From Chloroflexota bacterium (GTDB taxonomy: Bacteria; Chloroflexota; Dehalococcoidia; GIF9; UBA5629), in assembly GCA_026389695.1 (NCBI GenBank), contig JAPLHI010000047.1:1-5765 (forward strand): a stretch of 5,765 nt of DNA, read 5' to 3'. The notes beneath the pieces are model-generated. The model saw nothing but the letters and a program-made list of their open reading frames with translations. It ran no database searches and was not told the origin of the DNA. A program made the position numbers and the translations under genes. Positions 1 through 5,765 of the stretch are shown piece by piece (the stretch's first letter is position 1; each line of letters begins with the position of its first letter).

Positions 1-143
1 TTTTCAACGCCACGCCTTGTCCGGTAAATACCGTCTGCCTGCCCGAAAATTCCTCCCAGTCCGCCGCCTTTAACTTGCAGTGACAGCACCGCTATGAGCG
101 CTACAGCTACAAGAATTTGAGCTATGGTTAGGTATACTGGCAT
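1..143 (-). CDS. secG: SecG, preprotein translocase subunit (partial, 3' end beyond left edge)
   Basis: SecG is the small accessory subunit of the SecYEG channel in the cytoplasmic membrane and assists protein export. The visible 47 residues begin MPVYLTIAQILVAVALIAV, a hydrophobic first membrane helix (about residues 4-22). They are followed by the glycine-rich loop LQVKGGGLGGIFGQAD (22-37) and YRTRRGVE (40-47). This loop is the most conserved part of SecG. The second membrane helix lies outside the window; SecG is usually about 70-80 residues. The ATG at 143 is preceded by a strong Shine-Dalgarno (152-157) inside the last codons of gatB, with only 2 bp between the two genes, so secG is very likely co-transcribed and translationally coupled with gatB. 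Assignment is from sequence pattern, not from a search. Confidence 0.92.
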   Translation of the reverse strand, partial: MPVYLTIAQILVAVALIAVLSLQVKGGGLGGIFGQADGIYRTRRGVE

Positions 144-145
144 TT

Positions 146-1624
146 TTATTTTCCTCCGAGTTTATCCAGGATGATTTGCCTGACAACAGCAGGGTTGGCT
201 TTGCCTTTGGACGCCTTCATAACCTGGCCTATGATAAAGGTCAGAGATTGTTCTTTGCCTGCCCTGTAGTCTGTCACGGCCTTTTCATTCTCCGCAATTA
301 CTTTATCCGAGATGTTACTGATTTCCGATGTATCACTGATCTGGACCAGGCCTTTTTCCTCCACTATTATACCTGCTGGCTTGCCGCTGTTAAACATTTC
401 TTCAAACACAGTCTTGGACAGCGGCCCGCTGAGCGTACCTTTATCCACGAGGTCAATTAATCCGGAGAGGTTTTCAGGGGTTACTTTATCTTTAGCTTCC
501 TCTATCTTAACATTTTTTGCATTGAGCAATCTTGTAAACTCACCCAGCAGCCAGTTACTTATAGTCTTTGCCCTTTTTTGTCTGTCACTAGTAGACATAG
601 ATGACTTGAGTCCGATACTCGTCGTGAAATATGCAACATAATGCTTTGACTGAGTTAAAACCTCTGCATCATATGGTGGCAGATTATATTCGGCTATTAG
701 ATCGTCATAGATTTTTTCGGGAAGATCAGGTAATTCTGCTTCTATCTTCTGTACCATCTCCCTGCTGAATGCCATGGGTGGCAGGTCGGGTTCGGGGAAG
801 TACCTGTAGTCATGGGCATATTCTTTACTGCGCTGGCTGACGGTGACGCCCTTATCGTCAACCCAGCCGCGGGTTTCCTGCACAATCCTCTCACCGGATG
901 CCAGCGCATCACGCTGCCTCTGTGCCTCATATTCCAGGGCGCGATACACAGCCCGGAAGCTGTTCATGTTCTTCACTTCGACTTTGGATAGATATTCTGT
1001 TGTACCCACAGGCCGGATGCTGATATTGGCATCGCAGCGGAAGCTTCCCTCCTCCATGTTGCCTGTGGATACACCCAGGTATTGCAGGATTGCCCTCAGT
1101 TTAACCAAATATAAACGGGCCTCTTCCGGTGAGCTCATATCAGGTTCGCTGACAATTTCCATCAGCGGCATTCCCGCGCGGTTAATATCCACCAGGCTGT
1201 AGGTTTCTCCCTCGGGGGTATTGCGGTGCACTAATTTGGCAACATCTTCCTCCAGGTGGAGGCGGGTAATGCCTATTTTCTTCTTCTTGCCTTCAACATC
1301 GATGACAAGGTAGCCCTTCACACCGACCGGCGCGTCATATTGAGATATCTGGTAGCCTTTCATAAGGTCGGGGTAGGGGTAGTTTTTACGGTCGAATTTG
1401 GCGTGCTCAGGTATGCTGCAGTTTAGAGCGAGCGCAGTCATAAGAGTGAATTCGATAGCACGCTGGTTGATGGTGGGCAATACTCCGGGCATCCCCATGC
1501 ATACCGGGCAGACATGGGTGTTAGGCAGCGCGCTGGCATAATCAGCGCTGCACGCGCAGTACATTTTGCTTTTGGTGAGCAACTGGGAATGTACTTCCAA
1601 TCCGATGACGGTCTCATAGTTCAC
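146..1624 (-). CDS. gatB: Aspartyl/glutamyl-tRNA(Asn/Gln) amidotransferase subunit B
   Basis: GatB is the tRNA-binding kinase subunit of GatCAB, which turns misacylated Glu-tRNA(Gln) or Asp-tRNA(Asn) into Gln-tRNA or Asn-tRNA in the cytoplasm. GatB activates the side chain with ATP and receives ammonia from GatA. From the GTG at 1624 the protein has 492 residues, normal for the family. Visible marks are [11 protein letters not shown] (2-12, with metal-site residues E10 and H12), a four-cysteine zinc site (C23, C25, C39, C42), [26 protein letters not shown] core (76-97), HLEED (E125), and the family signature [13 protein letters not shown] (146-158). The C-terminal YqeY-like tail ends at KLGGK. 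The GTG is chosen because E10, H12 and E125 then fall at the family's usual numbers. An in-frame TTG at 1663 would add 13 residues unlike the family. Neither gatA nor gatC is adjacent. It is the first gene of a leftward unit with secG. Confidence 0.97.
   Translation of the reverse strand: MNYETVIGLEVHSQLLTKSKMYCACSADYASALPNTHVCPVCMGMPGVLPTINQRAIEFTLMTALALNCSIPEHAKFDRKNYPYPDLMKGYQISQYDAPVGVKGYLVIDVEGKKKKIGITRLHLEEDVAKLVHRNTPEGETYSLVDINRAGMPLMEIVSEPDMSSPEEARLYLVKLRAILQYLGVSTGNMEEGSFRCDANISIRPVGTTEYLSKVEVKNMNSFRAVYRALEYEAQRQRDALASGERIVQETRGWVDDKGVTVSQRSKEYAHDYRYFPEPDLPPMAFSREMVQKIEAELPDLPEKIYDDLIAEYNLPPYDAEVLTQSKHYVAYFTTSIGLKSSMSTSDRQKRAKTISNWLLGEFTRLLNAKNVKIEEAKDKVTPENLSGLIDLVDKGTLSGPLSKTVFEEMFNSGKPAGIIVEEKGLVQISDTSEISNISDKVIAENEKAVTDYRAGKEQSLTFIIGQVMKASKGKANPAVVRQIILDKLGGK
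152..157 (-). promoter_or_regulatory. Shine-Dalgarno of secG, inside the end of gatB
   Basis: On the minus strand GGAGGA lies 8 nt before the secG ATG (143) and overlaps the Gly-Gly codons of the GatB C-terminus (...KLGGK stop). It fixes the secG start and suggests coupling of secG translation to gatB. Confidence 0.85.
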
Positions 1625-1647
1625 AACGTCGCATAGTATAGCAATTA

Positions 1648-1656
1648 CTCCCCTTT
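1648..1656 (-). promoter_or_regulatory. Misplaced Shine-Dalgarno-like AAAGGGGAG upstream of gatB
   Basis: A strong purine-rich site lies 23 nt before the gatB GTG (1624), too far for direct use. It is 13 nt before an out-of-frame ATG (1634) that opens a six-codon frame, MRRCEL, whose stop (1614-1616) lies just inside gatB. It could serve reinitiation from this leader peptide. It also lies 8 nt before an in-frame ATA (1639), a very rare initiator. The role is uncertain. Confidence 0.4.
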
Positions 1657-1680
1657 GCGGCAAACTATTGACTTTGGTGA

Positions 1681-1708
1681 ATAATTGTTATATAAATATA
1701 ACAATTAT
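1681..1708. promoter_or_regulatory. Putative MarR operator: 28-bp perfect inverted repeat
   Basis: The arm ATAATTGTTATAT (1681-1693) and its exact reverse complement ATATAACAATTAT (1696-1708) flank a central AA. The inner 20 bp have the form TTG...CAA seen in many MarR-family operators. It lies in the divergent spacer between gatB and the MarR gene and covers the whole -35 element and most of the spacer of the marR promoter, with its last base overlapping the first base of the -10. Repressor binding here would block transcription of the efflux operon. Being between divergent genes, it might also touch gatB transcription. The repeat is seen directly; binding by the adjacent MarR is inferred. 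Confidence 0.8.
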
Positions 1709-1713
1709 ATAAT
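1685..1713 (+). promoter_or_regulatory. Sigma-70-type promoter of the marR-efflux operon
   Basis: TTGTTA (1685-1690) and a consensus TATAAT (1708-1713) are separated by exactly 17 bp, the optimal spacing. The predicted transcript starts near 1720, leaving a leader of only about 18 nt before the marR ATG. The promoter is embedded in the inverted repeat, as expected for autorepression. The surroundings are very AT-rich, so chance matches to the -10 are easier here, but spacing and placement fit well. Confidence 0.72.
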
Positions 1714-1724
1714 ATAACAGTTAC
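1712..1724. repeat. Third, degenerate operator half-site
   Basis: ATATAACAGTTAC matches the right operator arm (ATATAACAATTAT, 1696-1708) at 11 of 13 positions, in direct orientation and shifted by 16 bp. It contains the near-palindrome TAAC-A-GTTA (1715-1723). It lies over the predicted transcription start and could be a weaker second repressor site. AT-rich composition inflates such similarity. Confidence 0.4.
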
Positions 1725-1737
1725 ATTAATTTATATT

Positions 1738-2202
1738 ATGTCGGGTCAAGTTCTCGATGATAAGCTCAACACGATAGCAGACAATATTCTGCTGTTTTTC
1801 CCCTTTTTCTACCGCAAGATACTGAGGGTGTCGCATGCAAGGTCCAGGGTAAACCCCATCAATATGCAGTTTCACGTCCTCAGTATGCTGATGACGCAGG
1901 GAATTTTGCCCACCTCGGCAATCGGCAGGAGGTTGGGGATATCAAAACCCAATGTAACATCGCTGGTTGACAGGCTTATTGATCAGGGATACGCGGAAAG
2001 GCGTCCCGATATCAGCGATAGAAGGGTGATTAATATTGTGGTGACCGAAAAAGGCAAGCGGTTTATTCTGAACCGGAAAAGGCAGGCCAGGGGCAGCATT
2101 AAAAGAAACCTCTCGGTTCTGCAGCCGGCAGAGATTGAAAACCTCTCTCTGGCACTGGAAACTTTCAGCAATATAATATCCAAAATCGGTAATGGGAAAT
2201 AA
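1738..2202 (+). CDS. MarR-family transcriptional repressor of the efflux operon
   Basis: A 154-residue DNA-binding protein, typical MarR size. It has an N-terminal dimerisation helix rich in Phe/Leu (about 10-30), then a winged helix-turn-helix. LPTSAIGRRLGISKPNVTSL (57-76) covers the support and recognition helices, LVDRLIDQGYAERRPD (76-91) leads into the wing, and DISDRRV (91-97) is the hallmark DxxDRR wing, followed by NIVVTEKG (99-106). The C-terminal helices (about 125-150) complete the dimer interface. There is no cysteine, so redox sensing of the OhrR type is excluded; a small-molecule ligand such as a pump substrate is more likely. The ATG at 1738 has no Shine-Dalgarno and sits about 18 nt after the predicted transcription start. 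It is the first gene of the operon, downstream of a perfect palindromic operator, so autorepression plus control of the pump is inferred. Which MarR subfamily it belongs to is not known. Confidence 0.94.
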   Translation: MSGQVLDDKLNTIADNILLFFPFFYRKILRVSHARSRVNPINMQFHVLSMLMTQGILPTSAIGRRLGISKPNVTSLVDRLIDQGYAERRPDISDRRVINIVVTEKGKRFILNRKRQARGSIKRNLSVLQPAEIENLSLALETFSNIISKIGNGK

Positions 2203-2204
2203 AG

Positions 2205-2219
2205 AATTGAATTACAATT
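2205..2219. repeat. Short inverted repeat AATTG-N5-CAATT after marR
   Basis: AATTG (2205-2209) and CAATT (2215-2219) flank AATTA in the 63-bp gap between marR and the lipoprotein adaptor. The arms share the outer sequence of the upstream operator but with a much shorter spacer. It is too short and AT-rich to be a terminator. It could be an accessory regulator site or chance. A weak TATAAA (2233-2238) follows but has no well-placed -35. Confidence 0.25.
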
Positions 2220-2250
2220 TAAGGTTTGATCTTATAAATTCAGTTGAACA

Positions 2251-2255
2251 GGGAG
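2251..2255 (+). promoter_or_regulatory. Shine-Dalgarno of the lipoprotein adaptor gene
   Basis: GGGAG lies 10 nt before the ATG at 2266. It supports this start, which also gives a complete lipoprotein signal peptide. Confidence 0.7.
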
Positions 2256-2265
2256 TTCCAGCGAT

Positions 2266-3975
2266 ATGAAAGTAAAACTATTTTCTCAGACGGCGATTAT
2301 CTTAATAATTATAGCGGGTGTGCTGAGCGGCTGCAGCGGGGGACCAGTCACCGAACAGCAAACCGTGGTGTCGGTGCAGCGTGGTGATCTTGAGATAAGA
2401 GTAAACGCCGACGGTAACATTGAGATGCCTGACGCGGTGAACCTGTATTTCGATACTACTATGTTCACTCCTCCCTACAGCGCCCGGGTGAAGAATATTT
2501 ACGTAGAAAAAGGACAGATGGTTAAAGCGGGGACTTTGCTGGCCAGCTTGGATGATAATACGCAAAGGCTGGCGGTGGAAGCCGCGCAATATTCGCTGGA
2601 ACTGGCTATGAATAATGTCATACAGACGGTGTGCTGCGGTGTGACGCGCGTGCCCACCTTTTATAGCGACGCTGTAGCTTTCACTAGGTATGATTACGCG
2701 GTCAGGGAAATGGAGAAAGCCTCCGCGTATTTAGCCGAAGGGAACTATGACGATATGGCTACGCAAATTGCCTTGGCCGAATACGACATCGAAGCAGCTA
2801 ATAAATTTTATAGCAATCCCGAATATCCCGGCCTGAGGCCCGAATTTAACGAGTTCGGACAACTGATGAGGACAAGCGACGATGCCGTTGCGGCTGTTGA
2901 ACGGCTGGCCGCCGAGCTTGACAGCATTGCAGTTATTCAGCAGCAAGTACAGTCCGGTCAATATGAAAAAATCAGGGGATCGATCGAAACTCTGCAGAGA
3001 GGGATGTATGAAACCCATACCATAGTTAAAAGGATCAGCCATCTGCCAGGGGCCTATACTTTTCCTGATACCTGTACAACATTTACCATCACAAATGAAG
3101 TTATCGAATCGTTGAACGCGCTGCAAAAACTGGCCGGTAAGGACAATATAGATGCCGTGAAGTTTGCCGAAACACTGAGCATGGCGCAGCATGACCTTGA
3201 AATAAGCAACACAATTTTAAATGAGAATATATCCATATTCAGACAGGGGCTCAATCTTAAGGCGTTGCGTGATTACAACATTAATATTCAGTCTGCATTG
3301 ATCAATCTGGAAAGAGCCAAGCAGTCGTTGCTGAAGACCGAGTTGTTCGCTACTTTTGATGGCCAGATAGTAGATATAAATCTCCAGGCTGGGGATATGA
3401 TTACACAGAGATATTCTGTGACCGGGGTTCCCATCGATAGTTATATCATGCGCATTGTAAATACCGGATCGGTAAAAATGAGTGGTATTATAGACGAAAT
3501 TGATGTGCTTAAAGTCAGGAAAGATCAGGTGGCGGTGATTTATGTGGATGCCTTGCCGGGCAGGGAGTTCAGGGGTACGGTCAAGTTCATTTCACCCTAT
3601 GGCCCCCAACAGTCCGGAGGGATGCAATCTTACGGAACCTTACAGTCAACTGTAGCGACTTATAAAATTGAGATCGCAATGAATCCGGACGACGCGGTAT
3701 ATTTGACTGGAGGACTGACTGCCACAGCGGAAATACTGGTTGATAAACGTGATAATGTTCTGATTGTGCCCAACAACGCTATAAACGGAAAAACCGGTGA
3801 TTACTCTGTACGTGTGCTGAAAAATGAGCAGACCAACCTCATAGAACAGGTACCGGTTAAAATCGGGCTGCAGAGCAGGACCCGGACTGAAATAATCTCG
3901 GGATTAAGCGAAGGTGACAAAGTTATAATTGAAAAAAATAATTCGCCGGCCAGGTCTCTAAACAGAACGAAATAA
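2266..3975 (+). CDS. Lipoprotein HlyD/RND-type efflux adaptor with a large central insert
   Basis: A 569-residue extracytoplasmic membrane-fusion (adaptor) protein. It begins with a lipoprotein signal: Lys-2/Lys-4, a hydrophobic stretch (5-19) and the lipobox L20-S21-G22-C23, so mature protein would be anchored by Cys23. The first half of a biotinyl-lipoyl-like domain is ARVKNIYVEKGQMVKAGTLL (73-92) and the second half is FATFDGQIVDINLQAGDMI (361-379). A beta-barrel region follows (about 390-460, including GREFRGTVKFISPYG) and a C-terminal membrane-proximal domain (about 500-560: VLIVPNNAI, GLQSRTRTEIISGLSEGDKVI), as in MacA-like adaptors. Between the lipoyl halves lie about 260 residues, more than the helical hairpin usual in such proteins. 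This stretch is mainly predicted helical, with two Pro-rich breaks and cysteines at 123, 124 and 270. It sits between the repressor and the EmrAB-like pair with 63- and 45-bp gaps, so it probably serves that pump. A partner ABC or RND transporter elsewhere cannot be excluded. Confidence 0.85.
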   Translation: MKVKLFSQTAIILIIIAGVLSGCSGGPVTEQQTVVSVQRGDLEIRVNADGNIEMPDAVNLYFDTTMFTPPYSARVKNIYVEKGQMVKAGTLLASLDDNTQRLAVEAAQYSLELAMNNVIQTVCCGVTRVPTFYSDAVAFTRYDYAVREMEKASAYLAEGNYDDMATQIALAEYDIEAANKFYSNPEYPGLRPEFNEFGQLMRTSDDAVAAVERLAAELDSIAVIQQQVQSGQYEKIRGSIETLQRGMYETHTIVKRISHLPGAYTFPDTCTTFTITNEVIESLNALQKLAGKDNIDAVKFAETLSMAQHDLEISNTILNENISIFRQGLNLKALRDYNINIQSALINLERAKQSLLKTELFATFDGQIVDINLQAGDMITQRYSVTGVPIDSYIMRIVNTGSVKMSGIIDEIDVLKVRKDQVAVIYVDALPGREFRGTVKFISPYGPQQSGGMQSYGTLQSTVATYKIEIAMNPDDAVYLTGGLTATAEILVDKRDNVLIVPNNAINGKTGDYSVRVLKNEQTNLIEQVPVKIGLQSRTRTEIISGLSEGDKVIIEKNNSPARSLNRTK

Positions 3976-4007
3976 TTCACCTGGTCGTATTCAGTATAAA
4001 CATACAC

Positions 4008-4012
4008 GGAGG
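4008..4012 (+). promoter_or_regulatory. Shine-Dalgarno of the EmrA-like gene
   Basis: GGAGG lies 8 nt before the ATG at 4021, the best ribosome binding site on the plus strand of this window. It confirms that start. Confidence 0.85.
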
Positions 4013-4020
4013 CAAAACAT

Positions 4021-4743
4021 ATGGCCAATAAAGTTATGGATAAGATGAAGTCAGCCCTCACTACAAAAAGCGGCAAGGTGGTTTTTGCAGTTGTAATTAT
4101 TCTGATCCTGGGAGGTATAGGTACAGGCGCTTATCTGGGATACCAGAGCGTTAACTATGTAAGCACTGATAACGCGCGTATATCGGCTGGTTTAATCCCC
4201 GTTTCCGTACTTTCATCCTGCCAGATCATCAGTCTGGATGTAGATTATGGCAGCTTTGTGGAAAAGGGGCAGAAAATCGCTGTAGTGGGACAGCCGCGCC
4301 CTGCCAACCCGTCGGACAAACAGGGATTCAAGGAGATACCCATGGGTCGGGCGAATATAGAATCGCCGGTAGACGGCTATATTGCTGCGGTCTGGACCTA
4401 TCCGGGCGCCGTGGTGAATGCCGGCTCTCCGGTGGTGACTGTTTATGACATTTCCAACACTTGGGTTACAGCTAATATTTCAGAGGCTGAATTTCACAGA
4501 ATAAAACCTGGCCAGGACGTAGAAATATCGGTGGACAGCCTGGGTGGGACGAAGTTAAGGGGCAGGGTAGAAGGGATAGCCGCAGCTACGGCCGCTACAT
4601 TTTCGCTGTTACCGCAGAACAATACGACGGGCAACTTTATCAAGGTGGTACAGGTTGTGCCGGTGAAAATATCAGTCGAGAATCCCTCGAATTACCTCCT
4701 TGTTCCCGGCACGTCAGTCGAAGTTAAGATAGCGACAAACTGA
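4021..4743 (+). CDS. Short EmrA-like HlyD-family membrane adaptor lacking the helical hairpin
   Basis: A 240-residue adaptor for the MFS pump encoded next. A Lys-rich cytoplasmic N-terminus (4-19) precedes one membrane helix (about 20-41), then YVSTDNARISA (46-56), the EmrA/HlyD-type entry motif. The first lipoyl half is about 61-89 (VDYGSFVEKGQKIAVVG), and the second is NIESPVDGYIAAVWTYPGAVVNAGSPV (112-138 in outline). The two are joined by only about 22 residues (90-111), so the coiled-coil hairpin present in E. coli EmrA (about 390 residues) is absent. The beta-barrel part includes ATFSLLPQNNTTGNF (192-206) followed by KVVQVVPVKI, a segment strongly like EmrA. This places it in the EmrA group rather than among other HlyD proteins. 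The stop is 19 bp before the transporter start. With no hairpin it probably cannot reach an outer-membrane channel; a role in assembly or substrate hand-off at the membrane surface is inferred. Confidence 0.9.
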   Translation: MANKVMDKMKSALTTKSGKVVFAVVIILILGGIGTGAYLGYQSVNYVSTDNARISAGLIPVSVLSSCQIISLDVDYGSFVEKGQKIAVVGQPRPANPSDKQGFKEIPMGRANIESPVDGYIAAVWTYPGAVVNAGSPVVTVYDISNTWVTANISEAEFHRIKPGQDVEISVDSLGGTKLRGRVEGIAAATAATFSLLPQNNTTGNFIKVVQVVPVKISVENPSNYLLVPGTSVEVKIATN

Positions 4744-4749
4744 TTGATA

Positions 4750-4760
4750 TTGATCATCAA
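4750..4760. repeat. 11-bp palindrome before the MFS gene
   Basis: TTGAT-C-ATCAA lies in the 19-bp gap upstream of the transporter ATG (4763), with a further TTGAT at 4744-4748. There is no Shine-Dalgarno in this gap, so the transporter may rely on translational coupling to the upstream gene. The palindrome is short and may be chance. Confidence 0.25.
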
Positions 4761-4762
4761 AC

Positions 4763-5765
4763 ATGACTCAGACAACAGCCGAAACTAAAATTCTCCTGGT
4801 CGCCATAGCCGGCACGTTCATGGTGATCCTTGATCAGACCATTATGAACATTGCGCTGCCGCATATAATGGCGGTTTTCAACGAGACGGCGGATCGTGCA
4901 CAACTGGTGATATCAGCTTACCTGATGGCGTCAGCTATTACTACTCCCGCGGCAGCATTCCTTGCTATGAGGTTCGGCATAAAAAGGGTTTACCTGCTGA
5001 GCCAGGCAGGTTTTCTGCTCGGTTCTATGCTTTGTGGTATGGCATGGAACACAAACAGCCTGATTTTCTTCAGGGTTTTGCAGGGTTTGAGCGGCGGTTT
5101 GCTCAGTCCCCTTGCTATGACCCTTCTCTTCCTTAATATTCCACCACAGGATCGGGGTACTGCTATGGGGATCTTCGGTATACCCATGATGCTGGGGCCT
5201 GCTATCGGCCCGACTCTGGGTGGTTATCTGGTCACCTACTGGGACTGGCGCTGGTGTTTCTATATCAACGTTCCGATAGTATTAGTTGCCGTAATGCTGG
5301 GTTTCATGTGGATTGAGGATACCGTTATTTCCAAAGCAACGTTTGATATCTGGGGATTTGCGCTGGCGGCAATTGGATTCAGCTCAATCCTTTATGCCCT
5401 GTCCTATGCCCCGTCGTGGCACTGGGATGATTGGCGTATCATCACCCTTTTAATCCTGGGTTCAGTCTGTATTTTAGCCTGGATCGTAGTTGAGCTGAGG
5501 TCGAAACAGCCCATGCTTGATCTGCATATCTTTAAAAACACTGGTTTTTCTCTGGCTACCGGCGTTAACTTTGTTACTACCATAGGGCTTTTCTCAGTCA
5601 TATTCCTGCTTCCCATGTTTTTACAGAACTTGCGAGGCCTCAGTGCAATGGAGACGGGTTTGATGATGCTGCCCAGTGTCCTCGGTTCCATGATTTCCAT
5701 GCCTATCGGCGGCCGTCTCTATGACAAGATCGGGCCTAAGATCCCGGCTGTTGTCGGCCTTGCCT
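4763..5765 (+). CDS. EmrB/QacA-type DHA2 multidrug MFS transporter (partial, 3' end beyond right edge)
   Basis: A proton-driven drug exporter of the 14-helix DHA2 branch, in the cytoplasmic membrane. The visible 334 residues of a protein normally near 500 include ILDQTIMNIALP (22-33), the DHA2 motif with Asp24 in helix 1, and a loop 2-3 motif A remnant LAMRFGIKR (67-75). They also include FFRVLQGLSGGLLSPL in helix 4 and antiporter motif C, GIPMMLGPAIGPTLGGYL (139-156). WDWRWCFYINVPI follows, a very conserved EmrB-type segment before helix 6. Motif A has Met69 where many MFS proteins carry Asp; E. coli EmrB also lacks that Asp, so this need not mean loss of function. Reading is open to the window edge. 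The start ATG is 19 bp after the EmrA-like gene and lacks a Shine-Dalgarno. It is the energy-coupled component of the predicted pump; substrates cannot be deduced. Confidence 0.95.
   Translation, partial: MTQTTAETKILLVAIAGTFMVILDQTIMNIALPHIMAVFNETADRAQLVISAYLMASAITTPAAAFLAMRFGIKRVYLLSQAGFLLGSMLCGMAWNTNSLIFFRVLQGLSGGLLSPLAMTLLFLNIPPQDRGTAMGIFGIPMMLGPAIGPTLGGYLVTYWDWRWCFYINVPIVLVAVMLGFMWIEDTVISKATFDIWGFALAAIGFSSILYALSYAPSWHWDDWRIITLLILGSVCILAWIVVELRSKQPMLDLHIFKNTGFSLATGVNFVTTIGLFSVIFLLPMFLQNLRGLSAMETGLMMLPSVLGSMISMPIGGRLYDKIGPKIPAVVGLA

Noticed and set aside
843..1202. 119-codon plus-strand frame inside gatB
   Set aside because: Lies antisense to highly conserved GatB core and signature residues. 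No ribosome site or family resemblance.
1681..1708. Palindrome read as a bidirectional transcription terminator
   Set aside because: The two flanking genes diverge from it, it contains almost no G+C, and it overlaps a promoter. An operator is the better explanation.
2731..3192. 153-codon open frame on the minus strand inside the lipoprotein adaptor gene
   Set aside because: Antisense to a well-supported gene, no recognisable domain and an unremarkable composition. Judged a shadow of the plus-strand reading frame.
5404..5700. 98-codon open frame on the minus strand inside the MFS gene
   Set aside because: The plus strand here encodes clear DHA2 transporter helices. The antisense product looks like no protein family.
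4763..5765. Loss of the motif A aspartate as a sign of a dead transporter
   Set aside because: E. coli EmrB also lacks this aspartate, while Asp24, motif C and the WRWCFYINVP segment are intact and the frame is open throughout.
1..5765. Mobile element, phage, CRISPR or defence island
   Set aside because: No transposase, integrase, terminal repeats, repeat-spacer pattern or defence-type genes were seen. Gene content is housekeeping plus a drug-efflux operon.

Overview
The window is ordinary bacterial chromosome of intermediate base composition. It most resembles Chloroflexota, probably class Dehalococcoidia. That placement is from memory of how GatB and SecG look in this group (GatB opening with [11 protein letters not shown], a SecG with a GGGLGGIFGQAD loop followed by YRTRRGVE) and was not searched. 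Members of this class are generally held to be monoderm, which matters for reading the efflux genes.

Layout. On the minus strand, reading leftward, are gatB (start near 1624, stop at 146) and, 2 bp beyond it, the first 47 codons of secG, which runs off the left edge. On the plus strand, reading rightward from the same 74 to 113-bp divergent spacer, are a MarR-family repressor (1738-2202), a 569-residue lipoprotein adaptor of the HlyD/RND membrane-fusion type (2266-3975), a short EmrA-like membrane adaptor (4021-4743) and an EmrB/QacA-type DHA2 drug:proton antiporter (4763 to the right edge, C-terminus missing). The four plus-strand genes are separated by 63, 45 and 19 bp with no visible terminator, so they read as one operon. 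No stretch longer than 300 bp lacks a gene. I see no tRNA, rRNA, CRISPR array, insertion sequence or riboswitch.

How it works together (inference). The spacer holds a 28-bp perfect inverted repeat (1681-1708, two 13-bp arms around AA). It overlaps a near-consensus promoter, TTGTTA-17 bp-TATAAT, reading into marR. This is the usual architecture of a self-repressing MarR switch: ligand binding would release the repressor and induce the downstream pump. The pump has the EmrA/EmrB pair plus an extra large lipoprotein adaptor.

The most interesting point is the pairing of two unlike adaptors with one MFS transporter. The EmrA-like one has lost the helical hairpin that in E. coli EmrA reaches towards TolC, while the lipoprotein carries an unusually large (about 260-residue) insert at the equivalent place. 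This could be a cell-envelope adaptation of a tripartite pump to a cell without an outer membrane. Nothing in the window demonstrates a wholly new system.
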